Positions 10,989 through 64,000 of a DNA stretch of 64,000 nt are shown piece after piece. A program made the translations under genes and the position numbers. Source of the stretch: Muscardinus avellanarius (taxonomy: Eukaryota > Chordata > Mammalia > Rodentia > Gliridae); the NCBI GenBank assembly GCA_963383645.1, contig OY726571.1, positions 75,003,860-75,067,859 of the forward strand, given 5' to 3'. How positions within the stretch are numbered: the stretch's first letter is position 1; each line of letters opens with the position of its first letter. The notes under the pieces were generated by a model. It did not search any database. It was given only the letters and a program-made list of their open reading frames with translations, and was not told the origin of the DNA.

Positions 10989-11424
10989 TCTTCCTGGTAC
11001 TGGGGATGGAACCCAGGGGCATTCTACCTCCAAGCAACACCTCCAGCCCTATTTTTTATTCTTTATTTTTTTTTTTTTTTTTGTGGTACTGGGGGTGGAA
11101 CCCAGGGGCTTTCTACCTCCTGGCTATACTCCCAGACCTATTTTATACTTTATTTTGAAACAGGGTCTCACTAAGTTCCTGAGAGCCTCACTAAGTAGCT
11201 GAGGCTGGCTTCGAACCTGTGCTATCATCCTGTCTCAGCCACCCAAGCATGGGGATTGCAAGCATGCGCCACCACGCCCGGCTTACTCTTTATTTTGAAA
11301 CAGAGTCTCACTGAGTTGCAAAGGCCTCACTAAGTAGCTGAGGCTGGCTTTGAACCTCTGCAGTCCTCCTGTCTCAGCCTCCCAAATGCTGGGATTATAA
11401 GGGTGCGCCACCACGGCCAGCTAC
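10941..11424 (-). repeat. (CT)n and nested SINEs
   Basis: (CT)n about 10938-10980, then a minus SINE whose tail (10993-11065) is separated from its head (11284-11424) by a second minus SINE (11083-11283). Confidence 0.8.
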
Positions 11425-11578
11425 ACTCTTGTTTTTTGGCTGTTACTGTAGGAAGTACAAGGCTAAACACAGAAAGCTTTTGATAAGATGTTGTGCTTGG
11501 AGCTCGCCCTTTTCTTTTTAGCTCCTGGACTAGTCTCAGCGAGAACATTCACTCAATCACATCCTCTTTCCAGACTTT

Positions 11579-11632
11579 TAATTACATGACCAGAAAGCTT
11601 TATTTTTTAAATAAAGCTTAATCATGTAATTA
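11579..11632. repeat. 54-bp near-perfect palindrome
   Basis: TAATTACATGA and AAGCTTTATTT on the left are matched in reverse complement by AAATAAAGCTT and TCATGTAATTA on the right. The only breaks are a few mismatched bases. Not part of any SINE. The surrounding 11425-11700 is otherwise unique. Confidence 0.85.
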
Positions 11633-11700
11633 GTTGTCTCCCCCCCCCAACAATATTGTTCTAAAGCTTGAATAGTGTTATTTCAAAAATAATTACTGCC

Positions 11701-11930
11701 AGCCGGGCGTGGTGGCGCACGCTTGTAATCCCCGCGCTTGGGAGGCTGAGACAGGAGGATCGCACGGGTTCAAAGCCAGCCTCGGCTACTTAGTGAGGCT
11801 CTCAGCAACTTAGTGAGACCCTGTTTCCAAATAAAATATAAAATAGGTCTGGGAGTATAGCCCGGAGGTAGAAAGCCTCTGGGTTCCACCCCCAGTACCA
11901 CCAAAAAAAAAAAAAAAAAAAAAAAAAAAT
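11701..11930 (+). repeat. B1-dID SINE, long form
   Basis: Near-complete copy (GCCGGGCGTGGTGGCGCACG to CCCCAGTACCACC), about 25 A at the end. 11930-12360 beyond it is unique and unremarkable. Confidence 0.85.
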
Positions 11931-12361
11931 TACTGGCAGGGGTAGTATCATTTAGTAGAAGATACTATCTTGCTCTTACTTAACCTTAAAGGTATTTTTA
12001 TAAATTGCTGCCATAGAAACAGGGTGTATTTTTATTACGAGAACACGTGTGTCCAAATGACTATAAACAAATGTGATGACACTGATAATACTCTACTTTG
12101 GAAATCACCTATTTAACACGTGACTACACCCATCTATTCAGTAAAATGCATCCTAGTCCTAACCTGGTTTGTTCCTTCGTGGCCATAAACAAACAGCAAT
12201 GTCTGCATCCCAGACAGCATTGATCTCACACTAGTAAGGGGCATGGCAGTTTGTTCATTCTTCTCTTGAACTCTATTTTTAGTTATCTTTTAATTTAAGT
12301 AGTTGCTTTTCTCTCCCTGATCGTATCCTATAAAACGGAGTAAATTTTGGGGGTTTTCTCC

Positions 12362-13165
12362 CACTTTTTGTGGTATTGGGGATACCACAATTTTACCTCT
12401 GATTTACACCCCTAGCCTTTTTTTTTTTTTTTTTTTGGTACCGGGGATGAAACCCAAGGGCTTTTCTACCTCCGGGATATACTTCCAGACCTATTTTATA
12501 CTTTATTTGGAAAGAGGGTCTCACTAAGTAGCTGAGGCTGGCTTCGAATCTGTGCAATCCTCCTGTCTCAGCCTCCCAAGCGCTGGGATTACAAGCGTGC
12601 GCCACCACACCCGGCTCACCCCTAGCCCTTTTTCTATTATTTTGTTTTGAAATGGGGTCTTGCTAGGTTCCTCAGAGTCTCACTACATTTCTGAGGCTTA
12701 TCTCAGACCTGAGTTCCTCCTGTCTCAGCCTCCCAAGTACTGAGATTATAGGTGTTATAGGTGTGTACTACCATGCATGGCTTCCTGCTCATTGTCCTGG
12801 AGGTTATGTAAGCTACTCTTCTGTCCAAAGTAGGTTAGATCTAATTATTAGTAACTTCAGAAGGGGTCTTATGAGCAGTTGAGCTACATCCTCAGCCCAA
12901 TTTTTTTATTCTTTATTTTGAAACGGGGTCTCAGTATGTTGTGGAAGGCCTCAGTAAGTAGCTGAGGCTGGTCACAAACCTGTGATCCTCCTGTCTCAGC
13001 CTCCCACGTACTGCAATTACAAGCATGCACCACCACATCTGGCTCTTATTCTTTATTTTGAAACAAGGTCTCACTAAATTGCAGAGGGCCTCACTAAGTA
13101 GTGAGGCTGGCCACAAATCTGCAATTCTCCTGTCTTAGCCTCCCAAATACTGAGATTACAAGTAT
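12362..13165 (-). repeat. SINE cluster
   Basis: Older minus copy (12366-12420 and 12620-12785) with a younger minus copy inside (12433-12618), then two further minus copies 12880-13045 and 13046-13165. 13165-13560 is unique. Confidence 0.75.
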
Positions 13166-13561
13166 GTGCTTTGTAATTTTTAATATAACACTCATTCACT
13201 TATTTTTATCCACTATTTCACAGGTGGCAGGGTACTGCTATTTGCTATGAAAATTTGCCTAAGCAAACAAAGTAACACACCAGGATTTAACCTGCTCCAG
13301 AGCCCTCCCACGGAATGCCGATCAGCCTGGAAAAGTGACACTAGTCACGCCCCCCCTCCTGCCCTCTGAAGGGGCCCGGGTCTCCCTTCAAGTGGCCCCG
13401 CTGCTCCTCCAGGACACTTAGAGAAGCAGAACAGAGATGACAGGCTGACGGAGGTGTGGGCTGGACCCTAGCTTTGCCAGTCATCAACCTCTCCAGCTTA
13501 GCTTTCCATTTGCCAAACAATAACAGTAACACCTATGACAGTTGTTGCTTGTTTTTTGTTT

Positions 13562-13770
13562 TTTGGTGGTGGTACTGGGGTGGAACCCGGAGGCTTTCTA
13601 CCTCCGGGATATACTCCCAAACCTATTTTATACTTTATTTGGAAACAGGGTCTCACTAAGTTGCTGAGAGCCTCACTAAGTAGCTGCGGCTGGCTTTGAA
13701 CCCGTGCGATCCTCCTGTCTCAGCTTCCCCAGCGCTGGGATTACAAGCGTGTGCCACCACGCTTGTGATA
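13562..13770 (-). repeat. B1-dID SINE
   Basis: Reversed tail CTTTCTACCTCCGGGATATA, head ends GTGCCACCACGC. It borders the SINE-free island. Confidence 0.8.
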
Positions 13771-13784
13771 ATAAGTATCAAATG

Positions 13785-15670
13785 TTTGGGACAGCCCAAG
13801 TAAACAGTCAGCTCGCAGTACCTGTGAGCTGGTGTTGTTTAACACAACTGCTGACACGCACATGTGTAAATATGGTAAGTGGGATCAGAAACTAATGGTG
13901 GAGATAATAAAGACCAACATTTGATGTTTTAAAATCTGAATTAGACAGTTTGTATTCTAAAACACGCACGCACACAAATCTGTACCAATTAAATACAATA
14001 AAGTCGAAGGGGGATATAAATTACAGCTTTTTTAAAACAGACAATAGTAAAATACTACAGTCAGCTCGCTATACACAAAAACCATGAACAGCAGCTTTTC
14101 AATAAAGTCTCCCATATCTTACTCATTTACTGATTGCTAAGAACTTAAAAAAGGTACAGCAGGCTGCACACGGTCTCGTTCTTCCTCTCAAAACACGTCT
14201 GTAGCTGTACATCCAGATCAGTCGTACGGGTATCTACGGAACAGGTACACGAAGTACTTTTGTAAAAACGTCCACGCATAACTGTACAATGTCTCCGTTT
14301 GTAGGAGAATTTCACAACTGAAATCATGACGGCCGGGTCCACGACGGCAGGGTCGTCTGCATTCGGCCATCTCCTGCAAACAAGGCGCGAAGGGGGAGCG
14401 GGGGCGCTTTCCAGCTCAGTCCGTCTCGCCAGCATTATCTCAGAATCAAGCAAAACAACTGCAAAAACCACACCACAGTGAAATCTTACAGTCCCAAAGA
14501 AACCCACAAAACCCCCGGGTCAACACCCCTCCCGTGCCAACACGGGACCCCATCTCTTGGTACAGCTTCGTGTTTGCTCACGGTAATAATACTGCTCTTT
14601 GTGTTGCATCCGCCTGGCTCTCAAAGGAGGCGTGGGAAGGCCCCAGCCATTGTCAACGGTTAGACTTAAGATGTCCAGGCAGCAGGCGTGGGCCCAAGTG
14701 GAAGACCAAAGGATGTCGCTGTGCGATTTCTCAGTGTGCTTACGGAACAGAGGACAGAGAGGCGAGCACGACGTGGCACCAAGCTCGAAGCCACGCAGAT
14801 ACGCTCACACAAAACAAGGGTGGACAGCAAAGACGTGCAGTCTCGTGTAAGTTCTTTGGTTATAAAGAACAGCATCCTGGAACCTCTCTGTAAAGAGAGA
14901 TCTGCAACCTCATTCTTAGGCAATAAAATGGTTTTTGTCTGCTTGAGTAGAAGTGACTGCCCACGTTGCTTTGTGACCCAGTCCAGTACCTTAGGATTTT
15001 CTACAAATCGTCCATGTCTGCATTTTAGCACAGAGCCTCATCTGTCTCCGGACACGCTATAGATACACATTTCATATACACAATATATATATATATATAT
15101 TATTTATAAAAAAATTAAAGTATAGACTCCAGATTCTACAGTAAGAACTGATGAAAACGGTACGAGAACGGTTTGTTGGAATCTGCAGAGGTTTCTACAC
15201 AGTGAGCGTAGTGCACACACAAAAAAACACTGTCCCTTCGTTCACCCAGGATGTCGGTTCTCTGGCTTTCTGGGAAAAGCAGAGGTTGCGGTTCACCCAG
15301 TGACAAAGTGCCGCCGTCCCGCCGGGGAGGGGAGAGCGCGCGGCTCCCCCCCGTGCTGGTGTGAGGCTGGCGGAGCTGGACCACGGTCTCGGGATGGGGC
15401 TGGTGCTTTCCTTCAGCGAACAGGTGAGCAGACAGGATGCGCTTCACTGCTCACCGCGTGTCTCCCTGGAATGCGGAGAACAGTGAGCCCGAGCTCCGTG
15501 TCAGCCCCCTCCCCTCCACAGGGCCCAGCCCGCCAGGGGGTCTTCTGAAGGGACCCAGAAGATTGCATTTATTAAGGGATCCCCGTTCTGGAATTCACAC
15601 CATGAAAAGGAGAATCTGAGTCCCCCAAACCCCCACACCCTTGGAAAAGTGACAGTAGCAACACCTGAGG
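13785..15670 (-). other. SINE-free island; candidate distal terminal exon / 3'UTR of KIF13A
   Basis: About 1.9 kb with no SINE in a zone otherwise packed with them. At its right edge, on the minus strand, stands a good acceptor: a branch-point-like AGTAACT, about 13 T, then AATTTAG (AG at 15671-15672). Joined to a possible CAG|GTAATA donor inside the terminal KIF13A exon (about 19797-19802) it would add about 32 codons before a TAA. AATAAA on the minus strand occurs at 15568-15573. No canonical signal appears at the far left edge, only AGTAAA near 14125. Open frames of up to 124 codons lie here on both strands but look fortuitous. Strand and function are unproven. Confidence 0.4.
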
Positions 15671-15772
15671 CTAAATTAAAAAAAAAAAAACCAGTTACTT
15701 CTGATCCATGTTCTAAGTCAGCTCACGGTTAGAATTAGAGTCAAGTTATAGGACTTGAAAAGTTCTCAACCG

Positions 15773-17505
15773 AGCCGGGCGTGCTGACACTTGTTTGTAA
15801 TCCCAGCATGCGGGAGGCTGAGACAGAAGGATCATGGTTTGTGGACAGCCTCAACTACTTAGTGAAACGTTTTGCAACTCAGTGAGACCTGGTTTCAAAA
15901 TAGGGATTAAAAAATAGGGCTGGGGGTGTAGCTCAGAGGTAGAATGTCCCTGGATTCCATGCCCAGTACTGCGGAAAAAAAAAAAAAAAAAAAAAAAAAA
16001 GTTCTCAGCCAGAAGCTGGAAGGCGGGCGCGGTGGGACACACTTGTAATCCCAGTACTTGGGAGTCTGAGATAGGAGGATTGTGGGTTCGAAGCTAGCCT
16101 CAGCTACTTAGTGAGGCCCTCTGTGACTTAGTGACCCTATTTCAAAAATAATAAGAAGCCAGGTGAGGTGGCACATGCTTGTAATCCCAGCATTTGGGAG
16201 GCTGAGACAGGAGGATTTTTTTTTTCTTTGGTGGTACTTGGGGTGGAAGCCAGGGGCTTTTTACCTCCGGGCTATACTCCCAGACCTATTTTATATTTTA
16301 TTTGGAAATAGGCTCTCACTAAGTTGCTGAGAGCTTCACTAAGTAGCTGAGGCTGGCTTCGAATTTGTGTAATCCTTCTGTCTCAGCCGCCCAAGTGCTG
16401 GGATTACAAGCATGTGCCACCACACCCAGCTGAGACAGGAGGATCTTAATGAGGCCCTTTGCAACTCAGTGAGATCCTGTTTCAAAATAAAGACTCAAAA
16501 ATAGGACTCAGGGTATATCTTCGAGGTAGAATGCCACAGGGTTCCATCCCTAGTACAGCAAAAAAATAAAAATAAAAATAATAAAAATAGAGCTGGGGGT
16601 TTAGCTCAGAGGAAGAATGCCCTTAGGTTCAATCCTCAGTACAGCCAAAAAAAAAGTTCTCAGCCAGGCACAGTGGAGTATGCCTATAATCCCAGTACTT
16701 GGGAGGCAGAGACAGGAGGATCACAGGTCCAGCCTGAGCAAGTTAGTGAGACCCTGTTTCAAATAAAAAATAAAATAGGCTGGGTGTGGTACTTGGGAGG
16801 CTGAGAAAGGAAGGTTGCAGGTTTGAGGACAACCTCAGCAAAAAGACTTGCATCCACCTACTGAGACCCTATTTCCAAATAAGAAATAAAATTGGGCCTG
16901 GCGTGGTGGCACATGCTTGCCATCCCAGCATTTGGGAGGCTGAGACTGTAAAATCACGGTTCGTGGACAGCCTCAGCTACTTAGTGAAGCCCTCCGCGAC
17001 ATAGTGAGACTCTGCTTCAAAATAAAGAATAAAAAATAGGGCACGGGTGTAACTCGGAGGTAAAGTGCCCATGGGTTCCACCCCCAGATTCATTAAATAA
17101 ATAAATAAATAAGTAAATAAATAAATAAATAAATAAATAAAATTGGGGGTGTAGCCGAGCGTGGTGACGTACACTTGTAATCCCCGTGCTTGGGAGGCTG
17201 AGTCAGGAGGATCACACAGGTTCGAAGCCAGCCTCAGCTACTTAGCGAGGCTCTCAGCAACTTAGTGAGACCCTGTTTCCAAATAAAGTATAAAATAGGT
17301 GTGAGAGTATAGCCCGGAGGTAGAAAGCCCCTGGGTTCCACCCTCAGTACCACACACACACAAAATTAAAATTGGGGGTATAGCTGAAAGGGAGAATGAC
17401 TCTGGGTTCCATCCCTAGTACCACAAAACAAAGTAGTGCTGTGGGTACGTTCAGAGTTAAAATCAACCCCCCTCTCCTGCCATTCAATCCCTGGTAACTA
17501 AAAAA
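15773..17505 (+). repeat. dense SINE pile-up
   Basis: At least eight copies, mostly plus strand (15773-16005, about 16021-16160, 16660-16780, 16895-17090, 17153-17360), one minus copy (16225-16432), several loose tail modules, and (AAAT)n at 17093-17142. Confidence 0.75.
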
Positions 17506-17555
17506 AAAAAAGTTCTAGAGTAGACTTCAATACTTTAATTTATTAAAATCAGCAT

Positions 17556-17640
17556 AGAGGCTGGAGGTGTAACTCAGTGCTATAGCACTTCTCCAGCACT
17601 CTCAGGCCCTGGGTTCAATCCCCAGCATCACAAACAATGA
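17556..17640 (+). repeat. stand-alone ID SINE
   Basis: GGCTGGAGGTGTAACTCAGT then GGTTCAATCCCCAGCATCAC. It keeps tRNA-like A and B boxes but is a retroposon, not a tRNA gene. Confidence 0.75.
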
Positions 17641-17679
17641 CATAAAAAAGCAACATAAAAATACGAAAGCGGAATTTTT

Positions 17680-18345
17680 TAGCCGGGCATGGTGGCACAG
17701 GCTTGTAATCCCAGCATTTGGGAGGCTGAGACAGGAGAATCATGGTTGGTGGACAGCTTCACCTACTTAGGCTGTTTGCAACTCAGGAGGTAGAATGCCC
17801 CTGGGTTCCATCCCAGTACCGTAAAAAAAATTCTTGTTTTAAACAAAATCTATAATCCCATTTTCCTAATGCAACAAATATTTCATGTAGATTCCACTTT
17901 TTTTTTTTATGGTACTGGGGATGGAACCCAGGGGCATTCTACCTCTGAGCTATGCAACCAGCCCTATTTTTTATTCTTTATTTTGAAACAGGGTCTCGCT
18001 GAATTGCAGAGGGCCTCACTAAGTAGCTGAGGCTGTTCTCGAACCGTGATCCTCCTGTCTCAGCCTCCCAAATGCTGGGATTACAAGCGTGCGCCACCAT
18101 GCCCGGCTTTAGATTCCACTTCTGTGTTGTTGTTGTTTGTTCTGGCATACCAGGAATGGAACCCAGGGCCTCGTGCATGCTGGGCAATTGCTCTACCACT
18201 GAGCTTCATCCCCAGACCTTTTTATTTTGAGACAAGGTCTTGCTAAATTGCCCAGGCTGGCCAGAACTCACGGTCCTCCTGCCTCAGCCTCCGGAGTCAC
18301 TGGGATTACAGGAGTGAGTGCACCACCTCACCCAGTTTAGGTTTC
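17680..18345. repeat. SINE cluster
   Basis: Plus copy 17680-17830, minus copy 17905-18110, and an older minus B1-dID 18135-18345 that keeps a complete ID part (GGCCTCGTGCATGCTGGGCA). 18345-18630 is unique. Confidence 0.75.
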
Positions 18346-18628
18346 ACGTTTACACTAAGCTCGTTGGCAGGGACCCACTATTCTGGGGACTTTCAATAGC
18401 AAAACTTTTCCGATTTGTTGGATTCTAAACAATCTAGGCAGAGAAACCAGAGGGGGCAGGGTGGTTATTCGTCTTTCCTCTTCCATGGGCCATGCTTCTC
18501 ACAGTAGAAACTGCTGGCACCTCGCCGCCTATTACTTTACCCTCAGGGTTTGTGAAACCCTTATTTCCCCTGCTCCAATCCACAGGAAGCAAAACTTTGG
18601 GGGTGGAGTGATTTCTAGGAACTTACAT

Positions 18629-18629
<1 letters not shown>

Positions 18630-18659
<30 letters not shown>

Positions 18660-18990
18660 CAGTACTAGGGATGGAACCCAGGGGCATTCTACCTCCAAGC
18701 TACACTCCCTGCCCTGTTTTTTTATTATTTATTTTGAAATAGGGTCTCACTGAGTTGCAAAGGGGCCTCATTAAGTAGCTGAGGCTGTCTTTGAACCGCG
18801 ATCCTCCTGTCTCAGCTTCCCAAGTACTGGGATTACAAGCAAGCACCTCCATGTCCTTTGGATTTTGAGACAGTGTCTTGCTATATTGTCCAGGTTTGCC
18901 TCCAGCTTGTAATCCTCCTGCCTCAGCTCCCCCGAGTAGCTGGGATTACAGGTGTGTACAACCAAGCTGGGCTGTTTGTTAGTTTTTTCT
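18630..18990 (-). repeat. (TTGA)n and two SINEs
   Basis: (ATTG)n at 18632-18658, minus B1-dID 18660-18850, and a 7SL-like head 18860-18975. Confidence 0.75.
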
Positions 18991-19215
18991 GTCTCAATGA
19001 CACATGTAATAATCAAAGGGATCAGATTTGATGAAATACAGCAGATGCTACCAAATACTTTGAGAGAGCCAAGAACTAAGTATCTCAGGGAATGAATATG
19101 AGATTAAGTGATCCTTCTCCATCTGAATGCTTAATTCAATACCAACCCATATGCCAGGTAACCAAATCCACTGGTCCTGTGTATTTTATAGTTTTGCTCT
19201 GGTTCCCAAAGTACC

Positions 19216-19410
19216 AGACTCCTCCTCCTCCTCCTCCTCTCCTTCTTCTTCTTCTTCTTCTTCTTCTTCTTCTTCTTCTTCTTCTTCTTCTTCTTCTTCT
19301 TCATCTTCTTTCCTCCTCCTCCTCCATCATCATCATCATCATCATTATTATTATTAATTATTTTGCATCATCATCATCATCATCATCATTATTATTAATT
19401 ATTTTGCAGT
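19216..19410. repeat. compound microsatellite (TCC)(TTC)(ATC)(ATT)
   Basis: TCC units, about 24 TTC units, TCC again, then two rounds of ATC-ATT-AATTATTTTGCA. On the KIF13A strand the core is (GAA)n, lying about 260-450 bases past the stop codon. Confidence 0.92.
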
Positions 19411-19671
19411 ACTGTGGATGGAACCCAGGTAAATTTTACCTCCGAGCTACACCCCAAGCCCTATTTTTACTCTTTATTTTGAAATAGGGTCTCACTGAGT
19501 TGCAAAGGACCTCACTAAGTAGCTGAGGCTGTCTGTGAACCCTGGTCCTCCTGTCTCCGCCTCCCAAATGCTGGGATTACAAGCGTTGCCACCACACCGG
19601 GCACCAGACGTGTTTTCCCATAATGAGTGAGCCAGACAGGTTGTGGGCCCCCCGTCGGGTTTATGTTTCCA
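19400..19671 (-). other. KIF13A: proximal 3'UTR of KIF13A, ends in a sense SINE
   Basis: About 70 unique bases follow the stop codon, then a B1-dID SINE in the same orientation as the gene (19405-19602). The A-rich linker of the SINE supplies an AATAAA on the transcript strand near 19470. It could act as the polyadenylation signal of the short transcript form. Confidence 0.45.
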
Positions 19672-63122
<43,451 letters not shown>

Positions 63123-64000
63123 CTGAAGATACAGAAAAATGCAAATATAACTCTCATAAAGGAAATGATAAACTGTACATTCTTATTTTACTTATCTCAA
63201 AGGTAAGAGTAGGCGATGAAATAAATCAGCCGTCTGTTTGACATCTAAAAATATCTGACAAAATAAATAAATAAAAACATCTGACACTATTTCATTAAGG
63301 GTTCTATTGATACTGAAATCTGCTCAGTAATTCTTGACTGACAATATCTAAACTTGACAATAAGCGCACACGCCCCTGTAAAATCTTCCTATTGACTGAG
63401 TTTCTGACATAGATGTAACTTTTACTACAAAGACATAATTCACTAAGCAACATACACTCCCTCTATGCCAAATACATAGTTGGTCTGACATATTTCTGGA
63501 TATAAAGCAGATTGAAAATGTTTGAAAAAAATATTATGCCTTTGTTGAACAAATATAGACTTTTTCCCTTTCTTTAGTACTAGAGGCTGAACCTAGGGGT
63601 ATTCCACTCCTGAGTTACACCCCTAGACTTATTTTATTTTTTTATTTTGAAACGGGTCTAAGTTGCTGATACTGGCCCCGAACCTGTGATCTTCTGGTCT
63701 CAGTGTCCCAAGTACTGGGATTAATCCCTAATTACAAGTATTAAACCCTAAACAATACAGTACCACTACTATTTACACATTGTTTACATTGCATTACACA
63801 TTATAAGTGATGTAGAGATTAAAGTGTGCAAGAGGATGTGTGTAGGGTATGTTGAAATATTACTTTATTTTATATAAGGGACTTGAGCATCTGAGAATTT
63901 TGGTACCTACAGTGTACCCTGGAACACCATGTATTCCATGGACACTCAGGGAGGCTGTGTGTGTATGTATGCATATATACATACATGCATATGTGTGTAT
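63123..64000. other. upstream intron, partial
   Basis: Unique AT-rich intron with one old minus SINE (63578-63725) and an AT/GT low-complexity end at 63950-64000. No further KIF13A exon is visible, so the preceding exon lies beyond the right edge. Confidence 0.7.

Noticed and set aside
14145..15447. Open frames of 80-124 codons on both strands in the SINE-free island
   Set aside because: They overlap on opposite strands, have no recognisable domain and unusual composition. The region looks like UTR or conserved non-coding sequence, not a new gene.
17556..17640. tRNA-like gene (A box and B box present)
   Set aside because: It is an ID SINE: derived from a tRNA, followed by an A-rich tail and present in many copies in the window.

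Overview
This is a rodent nuclear genomic window, almost certainly from the squirrel lineage (Sciuridae or a close relative). The deciding evidence is the repeat content. Well over a hundred copies or fragments of one composite SINE carry a 7SL-derived B1-like head fused to a tRNA-derived ID-like tail (the B1-dID / MEN type). Stand-alone ID elements, a few ancient MIRs, L1 remnants and two copies of one ERV1-type LTR are also present. There are no prokaryotic features.

The only protein gene I can support is KIF13A, a kinesin-3 motor, read on the minus strand. Eighteen coding exons of its 3' half run from 63122 down to the stop codon at 19672. They total 2,868 nt (955 codons plus stop), every splice phase joins in frame, and all introns are GT-AG except one GC-AG intron. 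The part encoded here is the stalk and tail. It begins in the C2-like/DUF3694 region behind the motor and FHA domains, passes through a short coiled-coil region, and ends in the long, mostly disordered cargo-binding tail. Two exons match the cassettes known to vary among KIF13A isoforms: a 39-nt microexon (53818-53856) and a 105-nt exon (29383-29487). The motor domain lies beyond the right edge of the window.

Region by region: 1-13.8 kb is intergenic DNA downstream of the gene, dense in SINEs, with a MaLR-type LTR at 2.4-3.06 kb. Here an ERV1-type LTR (5668-9753) was split by an L1-type element that has an ORF1 remnant but no sense ORF2. 13.8-15.7 kb is a 2-kb SINE-free island with a good minus-strand splice acceptor at its upstream edge; it may be a distal 3' exon/UTR. 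15.7-19.4 kb is a SINE pile-up and a large compound microsatellite. 19.67-63.1 kb is the gene, its introns filled with SINEs, microsatellites and an old minus-strand L1 (about 35.1-38.3 kb). 63.1-64 kb is the next upstream intron.

I found no undescribed gene system. The observations most worth checking are: a one-base shift that seems to replace the conserved KIF13A C-terminus, the GC-AG intron, the possible distal terminal exon, the ORF1-only L1 with an inverted ORF2 piece, the doubled 3' end shared by both ERV LTR copies, a 54-bp palindrome, and an orientation bias of SINEs inside the gene. Repeat boundaries are read by eye and are good to about 10 bases. Repeat family names come from memory of consensus patterns, not from a database search.
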